A stretch of DNA of 64,000 nt from the NCBI GenBank assembly GCA_036654655.1, contig JAVVRP010000004.1, positions 1 to 64,000 on the forward strand. The letters run 5' to 3'. The stretch comes from JAVVRP01 sp036654655. Its GTDB lineage: Bacteria; Bacillota; Clostridia; Christensenellales; UBA1242. A program made the translations under genes and the position numbers. Positions 42,142 through 50,367 of the stretch are shown piece by piece. The notes under the pieces are model-generated. The model saw only the letters and a list, made by a program, of their open reading frames with translations. It had not been told where the DNA came from and did not search any database. The first letter of the stretch is position 1. Each line of letters starts with the position of its first letter.

Positions 42142-42963
42142 ATGGCAAGAATCTTGGCATTTACGAATCAAAAGGGTGGAGTTGGTAAAACAACAACATG
42201 CGTAAATGTTGCAGCATGTATTTCAGCAATGGGAAAACAAACACTGTTAATTGATCTTGATCCACAAGGCAATGCAACAAGCGGGCTTGGTGGAGAAAAA
42301 AAATCGGGAATGAAAACAATGTACAATGTAATTGATGGCGATTGTATGGCAAAAGAGGCAATACAACCTACTTTAATTAATAATTTAGATTTAATTCCTG
42401 CCACGGTAGACCTCGCTGGTGCTGAAATACATTTGGTTGAAATAAAAAATAGAGAAAATGTAATAAAAAATGCCCTAAACACTTTGAAAAATGACTATGA
42501 TTTTATTTTTATTGATTGTCCTCCATCACTTGGGCTTTTAACAATAAATGCTTTAACCGCATCTGACGCTGTGATAATACCCATTCAATGTGAATTTTAT
42601 GCTCTTGAAGGTTTAAGCCAACTTATGAATACAATAAGATTAATTAAGCAAACAGGATTAAATGCAAAACTTGACGTTGACGGAGTTGTTTTAACCATGA
42701 AAGACAATAGATCTAATTTAGTTGCACAAGTTAGTGATGAGATATCCAAGTTTTTTGGAAAAAAGGTTTTTGAAACATTTATTCCTCGCAATATTAGGCT
42801 TGCCGAAGCACCAAGCCATGGCGAACCAATTTTGGTGTATGATTTTGCTTCAAAAGGCTCGCAAGCATATATTTCACTCAGTGAAGAATTGTTAAAAAGA
42901 AATAATTTAGAATTTGAAAAAATTAATAAAAACACAAAAGTTTTGAGGAGAAACAAAGTATGA
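42142..42963 (+). CDS. parA: Chromosome-partitioning ATPase ParA/Soj
   Basis: 273 residues. Deviant Walker A KGGVGKTTTCVNVAA near the start, Walker A' DLDPQGNATSG, Walker B DFIFIDCPPSLGLL and the EFYALEGLSQL segment are typical of Soj. It binds DNA non-specifically with ATP and moves ParB-parS complexes; in Bacillus it also controls DnaA. AAAGGAG precedes the ATG. Its stop overlaps the parB start by 4 bp. Confidence 0.97.
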   Translation: MARILAFTNQKGGVGKTTTCVNVAACISAMGKQTLLIDLDPQGNATSGLGGEKKSGMKTMYNVIDGDCMAKEAIQPTLINNLDLIPATVDLAGAEIHLVEIKNRENVIKNALNTLKNDYDFIFIDCPPSLGLLTINALTASDAVIIPIQCEFYALEGLSQLMNTIRLIKQTGLNAKLDVDGVVLTMKDNRSNLVAQVSDEISKFFGKKVFETFIPRNIRLAEAPSHGEPILVYDFASKGSQAYISLSEELLKRNNLEFEKINKNTKVLRRNKV

Positions 42964-43898
42964 CTGCAATAAAAAGAGGTTTAGGGAAAGGATTAAACGC
43001 ATTATTTGGAGAATTTGAAGATTTGGATGGCAATTTTTTAAAAGAAAAAGTAAGCGGAGAGGAAAAACCGCAAGTTTTTACGAACGAAATATCAATTGAT
43101 AAATTACAGGCAAATCCTGATCAACCAAGAAAGAATTTTGCTCAGCAACCACTTGACGAACTTGTTGCTTCAATTAAAATACACGGAATAATACAACCTC
43201 TTGTTGTATGTAAAAAAGGCGATGGTTATGTTATAATTGCCGGAGAAAGGCGTTATCGAGCATCAAAACTTGCTGGCTTAAAAACTGTTCCTTGTGTTGT
43301 GAAAAATTTTACCGAACGCGAAATGAAAGAAGTTTCATTAATTGAAAATTTGCAAAGAGAAGATTTAAACGCAATTGAAACAGCAAGAGCAATAAAAGCA
43401 TATATGGACGAATACACTTCAACGCAAGAAGAAACTGCCCAAAAACTTGGAATAAGCAGACCTAATTTAACAAACTCACTTAGGCTATTAACTCTTACGC
43501 CAGAAGTTATTGATATGGTTGAAAAAGGATTACTAACTGCCGGACATGCAAGAACTTTGCTTGGTTGCAATGACAACAAAGCTCAAATTTCACTTGCAAA
43601 ACGCGTGATATCTGATAAAATGTCTGTTAGAGATTTAGAATCTTCACTTAAAGTTAAAGCACACAAATTTGAAAAACTTAATGCCAACACCCCTCTTTCA
43701 ATTGAATTTCAAGACTTAATAAAAGAAATGCAAAGAATATTTATGACAAAAGTTTCTGTTATTGGAAATAATGTTAAGGGCAAAATTTGTGTGGATTATT
43801 TTTCAAAAGATGATTTAGAAAGAATTTATTCACTTTTAAAAACACTTACAAATAAAGTTTTAACACTTGAAGATTTAAAAAACTTTAATAAAAAATAA
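42960..43898 (+). CDS. parB: Chromosome-partitioning protein ParB/Spo0J
   Basis: 312 residues. N-terminal CTPase region with GERRYRASKLAG and ENLQREDLNAIE, central HTH (EETAQKLGISRPNLTNSLRLL) that reads parS, and a C-terminal dimerisation domain. It slides from parS as a CTP clamp and recruits SMC. Two parS sites lie about 1.1-1.6 kb upstream. Confidence 0.97.
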   Translation: MTAIKRGLGKGLNALFGEFEDLDGNFLKEKVSGEEKPQVFTNEISIDKLQANPDQPRKNFAQQPLDELVASIKIHGIIQPLVVCKKGDGYVIIAGERRYRASKLAGLKTVPCVVKNFTEREMKEVSLIENLQREDLNAIETARAIKAYMDEYTSTQEETAQKLGISRPNLTNSLRLLTLTPEVIDMVEKGLLTAGHARTLLGCNDNKAQISLAKRVISDKMSVRDLESSLKVKAHKFEKLNANTPLSIEFQDLIKEMQRIFMTKVSVIGNNVKGKICVDYFSKDDLERIYSLLKTLTNKVLTLEDLKNFNKK

Positions 43899-43930
43899 TA
43901 ATAAATAATTAAATTAATTAAAAAAACGTT

Positions 43931-43967
43931 AAAAACACGCAATTTATCATTAAAATGCGTGTTTTTT
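43931..43967 (+). terminator. Terminator after parB
   Basis: Arms AAAAACACGCA and TGCGTGTTTTTT around an AT loop, ending in a T run on the + strand. Confidence 0.85.
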
Positions 43968-43996
43968 GTTAATTTAATAAATAACATTTTATTAAA

Positions 43997-44028
43997 TAAA
44001 AAAGTGAACTTGTTAAGTCCACTTTTTT
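43997..44028 (-). terminator. Terminator after rplL
   Basis: Stem AAAGTGGACTT/AAGTTCACTTT (one G-T pair) with a 4-nt loop and a T run on the - strand, 29 bp after the rplL stop. Confidence 0.85.
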
Positions 44029-44056
44029 ATCAGCATATTTTGTTAAACATTTATTA

Positions 44057-44425
44057 TTATTTAAGTTCTGTTGTTGCTCCTGCTTCTTTAAGTTTTGCTT
44101 CAAATTCTTTGGCTTCTTTTGTTGCAACCTTTTCTTTAATTGTTGATGGAGCAGCGTCTACAAGTGCCTTTGCTTCTGAAAGTCCAAGACCTGTGATTTC
44201 TCTAACAACTTTGATAACTGCAATTTTATTTGCGCCAATTTCTTTAAGTAAAATATCAAATTCTGTTTTTTCTTCAACGGCTGCCTGAACTGGGCCTCCT
44301 GCTGGTGAAACTGCAACTTGTGCAGATGCGGAAACACCAAATTCTTTTTCAAGCATTTTTACAAGTTCACTAACTTCAACAACTGTTAATTTTTTAATTT
44401 CTTCAACCAATTTTGTAAGTTCCAT
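44057..44425 (-). CDS. rplL: 50S ribosomal protein bL12 (L7/L12)
   Basis: 122 residues: N-terminal dimerisation helix region (MELTKLVEEIKKLTVVEVSE), an Ala/Pro/Gly hinge (QVAVSPAGGPVQAAVEEK), and the C-terminal factor-binding domain (KIAVIKVVREITGLGLSEAKALVD). It forms the ribosomal stalk that recruits GTPase factors. The start at 44425 follows AAAAGGAG; an in-frame extension upstream is not supported. Confidence 0.97.
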   Translation of the reverse strand: MELTKLVEEIKKLTVVEVSELVKMLEKEFGVSASAQVAVSPAGGPVQAAVEEKTEFDILLKEIGANKIAVIKVVREITGLGLSEAKALVDAAPSTIKEKVATKEAKEFEAKLKEAGATTELK

Positions 44426-44462
44426 TTTTTTTCTCCTTTTTTTAAACATTTATTTTTTAAGA

Positions 44463-44933
44463 TTATTTTGACTGTGTGCTAATTACATACGCTAAATTTT
44501 TGATTGGTCCATTTAAAACGCCAAGTAATTGCGCAATAAGAACTTGTTTACTTGGCAATAATGAAAGCATTTTCATCATTTGCGCATCTGCAAATTTATT
44601 ATTAAATACGCCACAAGTAATTGCAAGTTTTTTTGTTTTTTCAATTGCGTTTGAAACGCATTTTAATGCAGTGACTTCGTCATTATAACTAAAAACAACG
44701 GCAGTTGTTCCTTCAAGATTAAATCCGTTTATGTTAATATCTTTTAATGCACGCATAATTAATCTGTTTTTGAAAACTTTGTACTCTCCGCCATTGTTTC
44801 TTAGTTCACAGCGAAGTGCTGTTTCTTCATCAACTGTAACACCGCGATAATCAATAAACGCAACCGATTTAGCCTTCTTCAATTTGTTTTTAAGTTCATC
44901 TACAACAAGTTTTTTTAATTCCAAATTGTTCAC
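44463..44933 (-). CDS. rplJ: 50S ribosomal protein uL10
   Basis: 156 residues from a GTG start at 44933 preceded by AAAGGAGG at 9 nt. The body is typical uL10: LKNKLKKAKSVAFIDYRGV, the YKVFKNRLIMRAL segment and a C-terminal helix ending in LNGPIKNLAYVIST that carries bL12 dimers. A longer upstream frame runs through the leader RNA and is not coding. Operon rplJ-rplL; rplK-rplA are not adjacent here. Confidence 0.93.
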   Translation of the reverse strand: MNNLELKKLVVDELKNKLKKAKSVAFIDYRGVTVDEETALRCELRNNGGEYKVFKNRLIMRALKDININGFNLEGTTAVVFSYNDEVTALKCVSNAIEKTKKLAITCGVFNNKFADAQMMKMLSLLPSKQVLIAQLLGVLNGPIKNLAYVISTQSK

Positions 44934-44949
44934 TGGTAAATTCCTCCTT

Positions 44950-45075
44950 TTTTTAAAAAATATGCTGATAACTAAAAAACTTTCCGCACCATTAAGTAAA
45001 GCGCGGAAAGATTTAACCCTTTTTATACACCACTGCTTCACCTCGGCAAGCAACACGAATGTTTTACGCTTTTAT
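44950..45075 (-). ncRNA. Ribosomal protein L10 leader RNA
   Basis: The rplJ leader on the - strand has the layout of the Firmicute L10 leader: a folded GC-containing region (TTGCTTGCCGAGGTGAAG) followed by a terminator-like hairpin CTTTCCGC/GCGGAAAG with six Ts (45010-44980). In this family the uL10-bL12 complex binds the leader to repress its own operon. Boundaries are approximate. Confidence 0.65.
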
Positions 45076-45286
45076 TTTAGCACTTGCTGTCTATGGCAAA
45101 AGTAATTTAATTAATTTAATTATATATTAATATTACAACTTTGTCAATAAGTTATTTAACCATTTTTTAAAAGTAATTTGATATTATATAATATAATAGT
45201 CTTTATATATATATAATATACATAATATATGTAAAAATAAAAAAAATAAACCATTATTAAACAGTTTATTTTAAAAAATTTTTAAT

Positions 45287-45361
45287 TGGTGATCTCGAGG
45301 GGGTTCGAACCCCTAATTCCGCCGTGAAAGGGCGGTGTCTTAACCATTTGACCACGAGACC
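45287..45361 (-). tRNA. tRNA-Glu (TTC)
   Basis: On the - strand: acceptor GGTCTCG/CGAGATC, anticodon stem CCGCC/GGCGG with loop CTTTCAC giving TTC, T-loop TTCGAAC and an encoded CCA. Confidence 0.95.
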
Positions 45362-45379
45362 TTATTATATTATTTTTTT

Positions 45380-45456
45380 TGGTAGTGGCAGGTAGATTCG
45401 AACCACCGACCTCTCGGGTATGAACCGAACGCTCTGACCAACTGAGCTATGCCACC
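45380..45456 (-). tRNA. tRNA-Met (CAT), elongator type
   Basis: On the - strand: acceptor GGTGGCA/TGCCACT, anticodon loop TTCATAC giving CAT, T-loop TTCGAAT and an encoded CCA. The anticodon stem lacks the three G-C pairs of initiator tRNA. A tRNA-Ile with modified CAT is an alternative. Confidence 0.88.
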
Positions 45457-45843
45457 ATATTAATTAACTTTTGTTATTATACATGGTTTTAATTCATGTG
45501 TCAACATTTATATATGTTTTTTTTTATAAATAATTGTCTGCTATGTTTTTTTTAATTTTTTTATGTTTTATATTAATATTTTAATTAAACATATATTTAT
45601 ATTAATATTTTTTTTATAAAAATCTTTTATTTATTTTTGTTTTAACTTTTTAATTTTTTATAAATATTTTTATTTTTATCAAGTATAATCCCTGATTATA
45701 TGGCTTTATTTAATTTAAGTAAATAAATAATATTTATTTTTTTTGTTTTTATTTTTTAATATTTTTATTATTTAATAAAATTTTTTTTAGTCTTATGATA
45801 AGACATTTTTATTTTTATGTTAAATTAATTTAAAAGTTACAAT

Positions 45844-45975
45844 TAAGTTTAAGTTTAAGTTTAAGTTCAAGTTCAAGTTTAAGTTCAAGTTTAAGTTCAA
45901 GTTTAAGTTCAAGTTTAATTTTAAGTTTAATTTTAAGTTTAAGTTTAAGTTCAAGTTTAAGTTTAATTTTAAGTT
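45844..45975. repeat. Hexanucleotide tandem repeat, 22 units
   Basis: Twenty-two consecutive 6-bp units of taagtt, caagtt or taattt, in perfect register. The order of the variants is not random in places (taagtt/caagtt alternate four times). It lies in the 1-kb gene-free region upstream of the predicted origin. Confidence 0.95.
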
Positions 45976-46248
45976 TGTTTCTTATGTTGTGAATATTTGT
46001 TCTTTTTTTTCGCGTATTATGTATAGATAATTAAATAAGCAACAGTATACTTGTTCTAATTTTTTTATTAAATTCTACTAAAATTATAAAAAACAGCCCG
46101 TTTAAAAGGTTTGTACACAGCAAATTTTAATGATTGTTAATGGATTGTTAACACATGTCAACATTATTTCCACAGCAAAAAAAACTAAATATTGAGGTAA
46201 AATTTTAAAAATTTGCCACTTTATACCATATGTTGTAATAAATAAAAG

Positions 46249-46310
46249 TTATCCACATTTCCACCGCCATTATTAATACTACTACTATCAAAAAAATTAA
46301 TAATATAAAC
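46249..46310 (+). other. Predicted oriC unwinding site (DnaA box, DnaA-trios, AT-rich)
   Basis: A perfect DnaA box TTATCCACA (46249-46257) is followed by a locally GC-richer stretch, then TACTACTACTATC (46277-46289), which reads on the opposite strand as consecutive 3'-GAT trios, then an A/T-only stretch. This is the box-spacer-trio order of the basal unwinding system described for Bacillus. Weaker DnaA-box-like sequences flank it (ATTTCCACA near 46170; ATATTCACA on the - strand near 45990). The region 45457-46444 otherwise holds no gene, and gene direction switches here: the rplJ-rplL and tRNA genes read left, everything right of it reads right. Confidence 0.75.
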
Positions 46311-46444
46311 AAAACATGTGGGCGTGCGCGCTGTTATATAATATATTATATATAACTAAGTAATTAAGCCCTTATTTTTTTATTTCATGCTTTTATGCCA
46401 AAAACTTATATGCTAAATTTGTTTAAATGTGATATACTACATTC

Positions 46445-47551
46445 ATGGAAGCATGGAAAATTGTTTTAATTGTTTTTTCGGCACTAATATTATTTTTGAT
46501 TATATTATTTTTTGTTATTGGAGAAGTTTGCGAAAACATCTCAATGCGCAGAAATTGTTTTATTGGCAAAATTGTTGTTAATGATTTTTGTAGGGCAAAT
46601 GAAAAATATAAAATTGATTACAAGTGGTGGGATAATATTAAAATTGAAACATGTGAATATAAAAGTTTTGACGGGTTAAAATTAAAATCAAAAATAATTA
46701 AACTTGAAGATAATGTTAAAAATATAAATCCAAATATTTTGGGTTACTGGGATAAAAAAGTTTTAAAAAAAAATAAAAATGACGAGAAAGAAGTTTTGTT
46801 GCAAGAAACTAATGAACCAACATTTTCTCACTCGGCAACAGTTTTACAAAATTTAAAAAAAAATGTTGAGGGTTATAAAAAAAACAAAGTTAGGGTTGCA
46901 GTTGTTATTCATGGTTATATGAATATTTACAAAGACATGCAACGTTTTGCCAAAATGTTTTTGGAACTTGGATTTAATGTTGTTCTTCCAGAATGTAGGG
47001 GACATGGAGAAAGCGAAGGTAAATTTATTGGCATGGGATGGCCTGATCGTAAAGATGTTCAAGTTGCAATTAAACGTGCAATAAAAATTTTTGGAGAAGA
47101 TTGTGAAATTGTTGTTTTTGGAGTAAGTATGGGGGGAGCAACCACTTGTATGCTTTCGGGAGAAGATAATTTACAAAATATAAAATGCTTTGTTTCTGAT
47201 TGTGCATACACAAGTATTTATGAACAAATAAAGTATGTTATTGACAAACAAACTCCATTGCCAGTTTTTCCTACGTTACAAATTTTTAATGTTTTTCAAA
47301 AAATTAAAACTGGATATTCACTTAAAGATGGAGATTCTCGTGTTCAACTTGAAAAGTGTGATAAGCCAATTTTGTTTATTCATGGATCTGCTGATAATTT
47401 TGTACCTTTTCATATGTTAGCCGAACTTGTTGTTCATGCAAAAAATAATGAAGTTTTAATTGTGGACGGTGCAGACCATGCGGAATCACAACCTTATGCA
47501 ACCCAATTGTACACAGAAACGCTTATAAATTTTTTAAAAAAATATATTTAA
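46445..47551 (+). CDS. Membrane-anchored alpha/beta hydrolase
   Basis: 368 residues. One N-terminal membrane helix (about 5-28), then an alpha/beta hydrolase fold at about 150-365: VVIHGYMN oxyanion loop, nucleophile elbow FGVSMGGATT, acid in HGSADNFVP and the catalytic His in GADHAES. Similar to DUF-type serine hydrolases of Firmicutes; substrate unknown. No Shine-Dalgarno; an extended -10 (TGATATACT) ends 6 nt before the ATG, so the transcript is probably leaderless. Directly downstream of the predicted origin. Confidence 0.85.
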   Translation: MEAWKIVLIVFSALILFLIILFFVIGEVCENISMRRNCFIGKIVVNDFCRANEKYKIDYKWWDNIKIETCEYKSFDGLKLKSKIIKLEDNVKNINPNILGYWDKKVLKKNKNDEKEVLLQETNEPTFSHSATVLQNLKKNVEGYKKNKVRVAVVIHGYMNIYKDMQRFAKMFLELGFNVVLPECRGHGESEGKFIGMGWPDRKDVQVAIKRAIKIFGEDCEIVVFGVSMGGATTCMLSGEDNLQNIKCFVSDCAYTSIYEQIKYVIDKQTPLPVFPTLQIFNVFQKIKTGYSLKDGDSRVQLEKCDKPILFIHGSADNFVPFHMLAELVVHAKNNEVLIVDGADHAESQPYATQLYTETLINFLKKYI

Positions 47552-47623
47552 AAACATGTTATAAAAAGTTTGCCTTGATTTTTTTTATAAAATATGCTAA
47601 CATAAGAAAAACAGGAGAAAATT

Positions 47624-48727
47624 ATGCAATTAATATGTGATGGATTAGATTTAGCCGATGCAGTGTTTAAAGTTAGCAGAGCAATACCATCAAAAACAAC
47701 AAATCCCATTTTAGAGGGTATTAAAGTTGTTGCCGAAGATGACACACTCACATTGTCTGCAACAGATTTGGAACTTTCGATTGAAAAAAAAATTAAAGCA
47801 GATGTTAAAGTGGAAGGGCAAGCGGTTGTTCCAGGTAGATTTTTTTCTGAATTTATTAAAAAATTAACAAATGACAAAATTGAACTTGAACTTAACGATA
47901 AAAAGCAATTAAAAATAAAATACAATGGATCAAAAAGTTATATTCAGTGTTTTGATTCACAAGAATATCCAGCGTTTAAAAAACTTGAAACCAAAGATTA
48001 TTTTGCAATTTCTAAATCTAATTTTAAACAACTTATAACAAAAAGTATTTTTGCAGTTGCAATTGATGATTCAAGGCCTATTTTAAAGGGTGTTCTTGTT
48101 TTAAGCGAAGATAAAAAACTTACCGCTGTTGCGCTTGATGGTTACAGACTGGCAATGGTTAACCAACAACTTGTGGAAAGCACAGTTAACGTTAATGCAA
48201 TTGTTCCTTCAAAAAGTTTGGCAGAAATTGCAAAACTTTTGGGTGACACCGATGAAATAATAAACGTTTATGTACAAAAAAATTATATTATGGTTGACAA
48301 TGGTGACACAAAAATTTTATCCAGGCTTATTGAAGGCGAATTTTTAAATTATAATCAAATTTTAGCAACCAGTTTTGACACAAAAATAATAATTAATAAA
48401 GCCCAATTTGAGGATGCGTTGGAGCGTGCCTCGTTGTTATCAAAAGTTGGACAAAACAACCTTGTTAAGTTAACAATAACAAATGGAAATCTTTGTGTAA
48501 CATCAAATTCCGAATTAGGCAACGTTACCGAAAATGTTGCCATAACTCTTGAAGGAAAAGATATTGCAATTGCATTTAATGCAAGATATTTTACCGAATG
48601 TTTTAGGGCATACAACCAAGATATGCTTGCAATCAATTTTAACAATCCAAACAATCCATGCATTATAACACCTGTTGAAGGTAATGAGTTTTTGTGCTTA
48701 ATTTTGCCAGTTAGGGTTTTAACATAA
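47624..48727 (+). CDS. dnaN: DNA polymerase III beta clamp
   Basis: 367 residues with three repeated clamp domains: N-terminal MQLICDGLDLADAVFKVSRA, central TKSIFAVAIDDSRPILKGVL and VALDGYRLAM, and C-terminal NARYFTECFRAY with the end CIITPVEGNEFLCLILPVR. The sliding clamp tethers polymerase to DNA. ACAGGAG precedes the ATG. It is separated from dnaA by four exported-protein genes, unlike the usual dnaA-dnaN pair. Likely promoter TTGATT-17-TAACAT at 47575-47603. Confidence 0.97.
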   Translation: MQLICDGLDLADAVFKVSRAIPSKTTNPILEGIKVVAEDDTLTLSATDLELSIEKKIKADVKVEGQAVVPGRFFSEFIKKLTNDKIELELNDKKQLKIKYNGSKSYIQCFDSQEYPAFKKLETKDYFAISKSNFKQLITKSIFAVAIDDSRPILKGVLVLSEDKKLTAVALDGYRLAMVNQQLVESTVNVNAIVPSKSLAEIAKLLGDTDEIINVYVQKNYIMVDNGDTKILSRLIEGEFLNYNQILATSFDTKIIINKAQFEDALERASLLSKVGQNNLVKLTITNGNLCVTSNSELGNVTENVAITLEGKDIAIAFNARYFTECFRAYNQDMLAINFNNPNNPCIITPVEGNEFLCLILPVRVLT

Positions 48728-48774
48728 TTTTTTATAAAGTACGCAAAAATTTTGATAAACTTGTCATGCATGAT

Positions 48775-48803
48775 TGACATTTTGATTTTTTGTGTGCTAG
48801 AAT
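48775..48803 (+). promoter_or_regulatory. Promoter of the lipoprotein gene
   Basis: TTGACA followed by an 18-bp spacer and TAGAAT, about 25 nt before the start codon; positions read by eye and accurate to a base or two. Confidence 0.65.
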
Positions 48804-48827
48804 GGGAACACTTGATATGGAGAAAAT

Positions 48828-50138
48828 ATGAAAAAATTTGGATTAATGTTTTGCACAATAATACTTAGTGCAGTTTTAATTTTTGGTGGATGTGCAGAAA
48901 AGCCTCTTGAACAGGTGCCAAACAACGCAATAATAGTTGGAAACGGTGGCACATCTGTTGTTATTGGAGATTATATTTATTACGCCAATAACTTTGAAAC
49001 TTCGCTTACGGCGGACATTGTTGAAGGCAAAAAAACAGGGTTACTTAACCGCATTAAAACAATTAATGGAAAAATTGAAACAAAAGAAACAAACCCACAA
49101 AACATAGAAAACGTTAACAAAGTATTTGTTGGATATGGCGCAACAAATATGTTTATATCTGGCAGAAAACTGTTTTTTACAACACCAAACACATTAAAAA
49201 CTGATAAAGGTGAAACGGCATATGACAGAGTTTGCATATATAAAACAGATTTAAACGGAAATAATTTAACAAAAATGTACACAGCGGAAGGAAACCTTGC
49301 AAAAGTGTATTTTACAACTGTTAATGGCAAAGACTATGCAATTGTTAAAGACGATAAAAAGTTATCCCGAATTGAACTTTCAAATTTTAAAACTGTTCAA
49401 ATATCGGATAAGTGTGCTGAAATTGTGTTTGAACAAAATTCTAATTACTTATTTTTCACAACTGCAAGAACAGACAAAAACACAGGGAATATTTTAAACA
49501 AATATGAAATTTCAACCAACTTGTCTGCAATTAAAAGCGAAGTGATTGGAAAAACAATAGTGCTTATTTCACAAAGCCATGACGAACTTTTTTACAGTGA
49601 AGGCACACAAACAAATTCTTCAAACTTTGAAGATAATCAACCGCAAAAGCATATTTCTGCAACAACAATAACAAATCCAACATGGCTTGGCAAAAATAGA
49701 TACAATGAAAAACTGCAAGTTGCTTTTATTTTTGAAACAAACTTATATTTCAAGCCATACACGCTTTCTCAAATAGAAAATGATTACAAAATTCCAACAA
49801 CAGAATGTGGAACGCCAACAAACATTATATTTGAAGATGGCACATGGGTTTATTTTATAACAAATTCTGGGCTATGGCGCGTTAGAGTTGGCACCGCTGA
49901 TGACAATGGCAAAAATTTTGTTATTGAACAAATAACTGCAAAAACAATTACAAATGTTAATAATATTGATTTTAATGGGGACCATGCTTACTTTTTTGCA
50001 AAGGTTGAAAAAGATTCAACAAATGCTGAATATATGCACAGAGTATGCGTTAATCGCACATCACAAGCATTAAAACAAACAGAGTTAATTGCATGTTTAT
50101 CCAAGGAAAGCACAGAATCAATTGAAAAAAGCAAATAA
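48828..50138 (+). CDS. Predicted lipoprotein with beta-propeller-like repeats
   Basis: 436 residues. A signal peptide ends in a lipobox (FGGC, Cys near 23). The mature protein is almost all beta with recurring units of the type VVIGDYIYYANN, FISGRKLFFTTPN, YLFFTTARTD, TWVYFITNSGLWRV and DHAYFFAKVE, as in DUF5050-type propeller lipoproteins. Function unknown; presumably surface-located. TGGAGAA precedes the ATG, and a terminator follows at 50161. Confidence 0.78.
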   Translation: MKKFGLMFCTIILSAVLIFGGCAEKPLEQVPNNAIIVGNGGTSVVIGDYIYYANNFETSLTADIVEGKKTGLLNRIKTINGKIETKETNPQNIENVNKVFVGYGATNMFISGRKLFFTTPNTLKTDKGETAYDRVCIYKTDLNGNNLTKMYTAEGNLAKVYFTTVNGKDYAIVKDDKKLSRIELSNFKTVQISDKCAEIVFEQNSNYLFFTTARTDKNTGNILNKYEISTNLSAIKSEVIGKTIVLISQSHDELFYSEGTQTNSSNFEDNQPQKHISATTITNPTWLGKNRYNEKLQVAFIFETNLYFKPYTLSQIENDYKIPTTECGTPTNIIFEDGTWVYFITNSGLWRVRVGTADDNGKNFVIEQITAKTITNVNNIDFNGDHAYFFAKVEKDSTNAEYMHRVCVNRTSQALKQTELIACLSKESTESIEKSK

Positions 50139-50160
50139 CAGAATTAAAAAATAAAAAATT

Positions 50161-50201
50161 GTAAAACAGATTATTGTTAATTTAATAATCTGTTTTTTTT
50201 G
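50161..50201 (+). terminator. Terminator after the lipoprotein gene
   Basis: Arms AAAACAGATTATT and AATAATCTGTTTT with a short AT loop and a T run. Confidence 0.88.
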
Positions 50202-50312
50202 TTTTTTTAAAATTTTTTTGTTTTTTTTTGTATAAACCAAGCGTTTTTGTGCAGTATATTGTTATAACCTAATAAAAAATTAAAAAAAAATGTAAAAAAC
50301 GTCTAAATTTGG

Positions 50313-50342
50313 TTGACATTGTATTTTGATAAAGGTTAGAAT
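50313..50342 (+). promoter_or_regulatory. Promoter of the first TasA-like gene
   Basis: TTGACA (50313-50318), an 18-bp spacer and TAGAAT (50337-50342). Confidence 0.75.
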
Positions 50343-50367
50343 AAGATTATTAAAAAGGAGATTATTA

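Noticed and set aside
44463..45056. N-terminally extended uL10 of 197 residues
   Set aside because: The extra 41 codons translate the L10 leader RNA; a GTG at 44933 behind AAAGGAGG gives a protein of normal length.
45457..46444. Small coding genes in the origin region
   Set aside because: No frame with a ribosome binding site or protein-like composition; the sequence is dominated by AT runs and the hexamer repeat.
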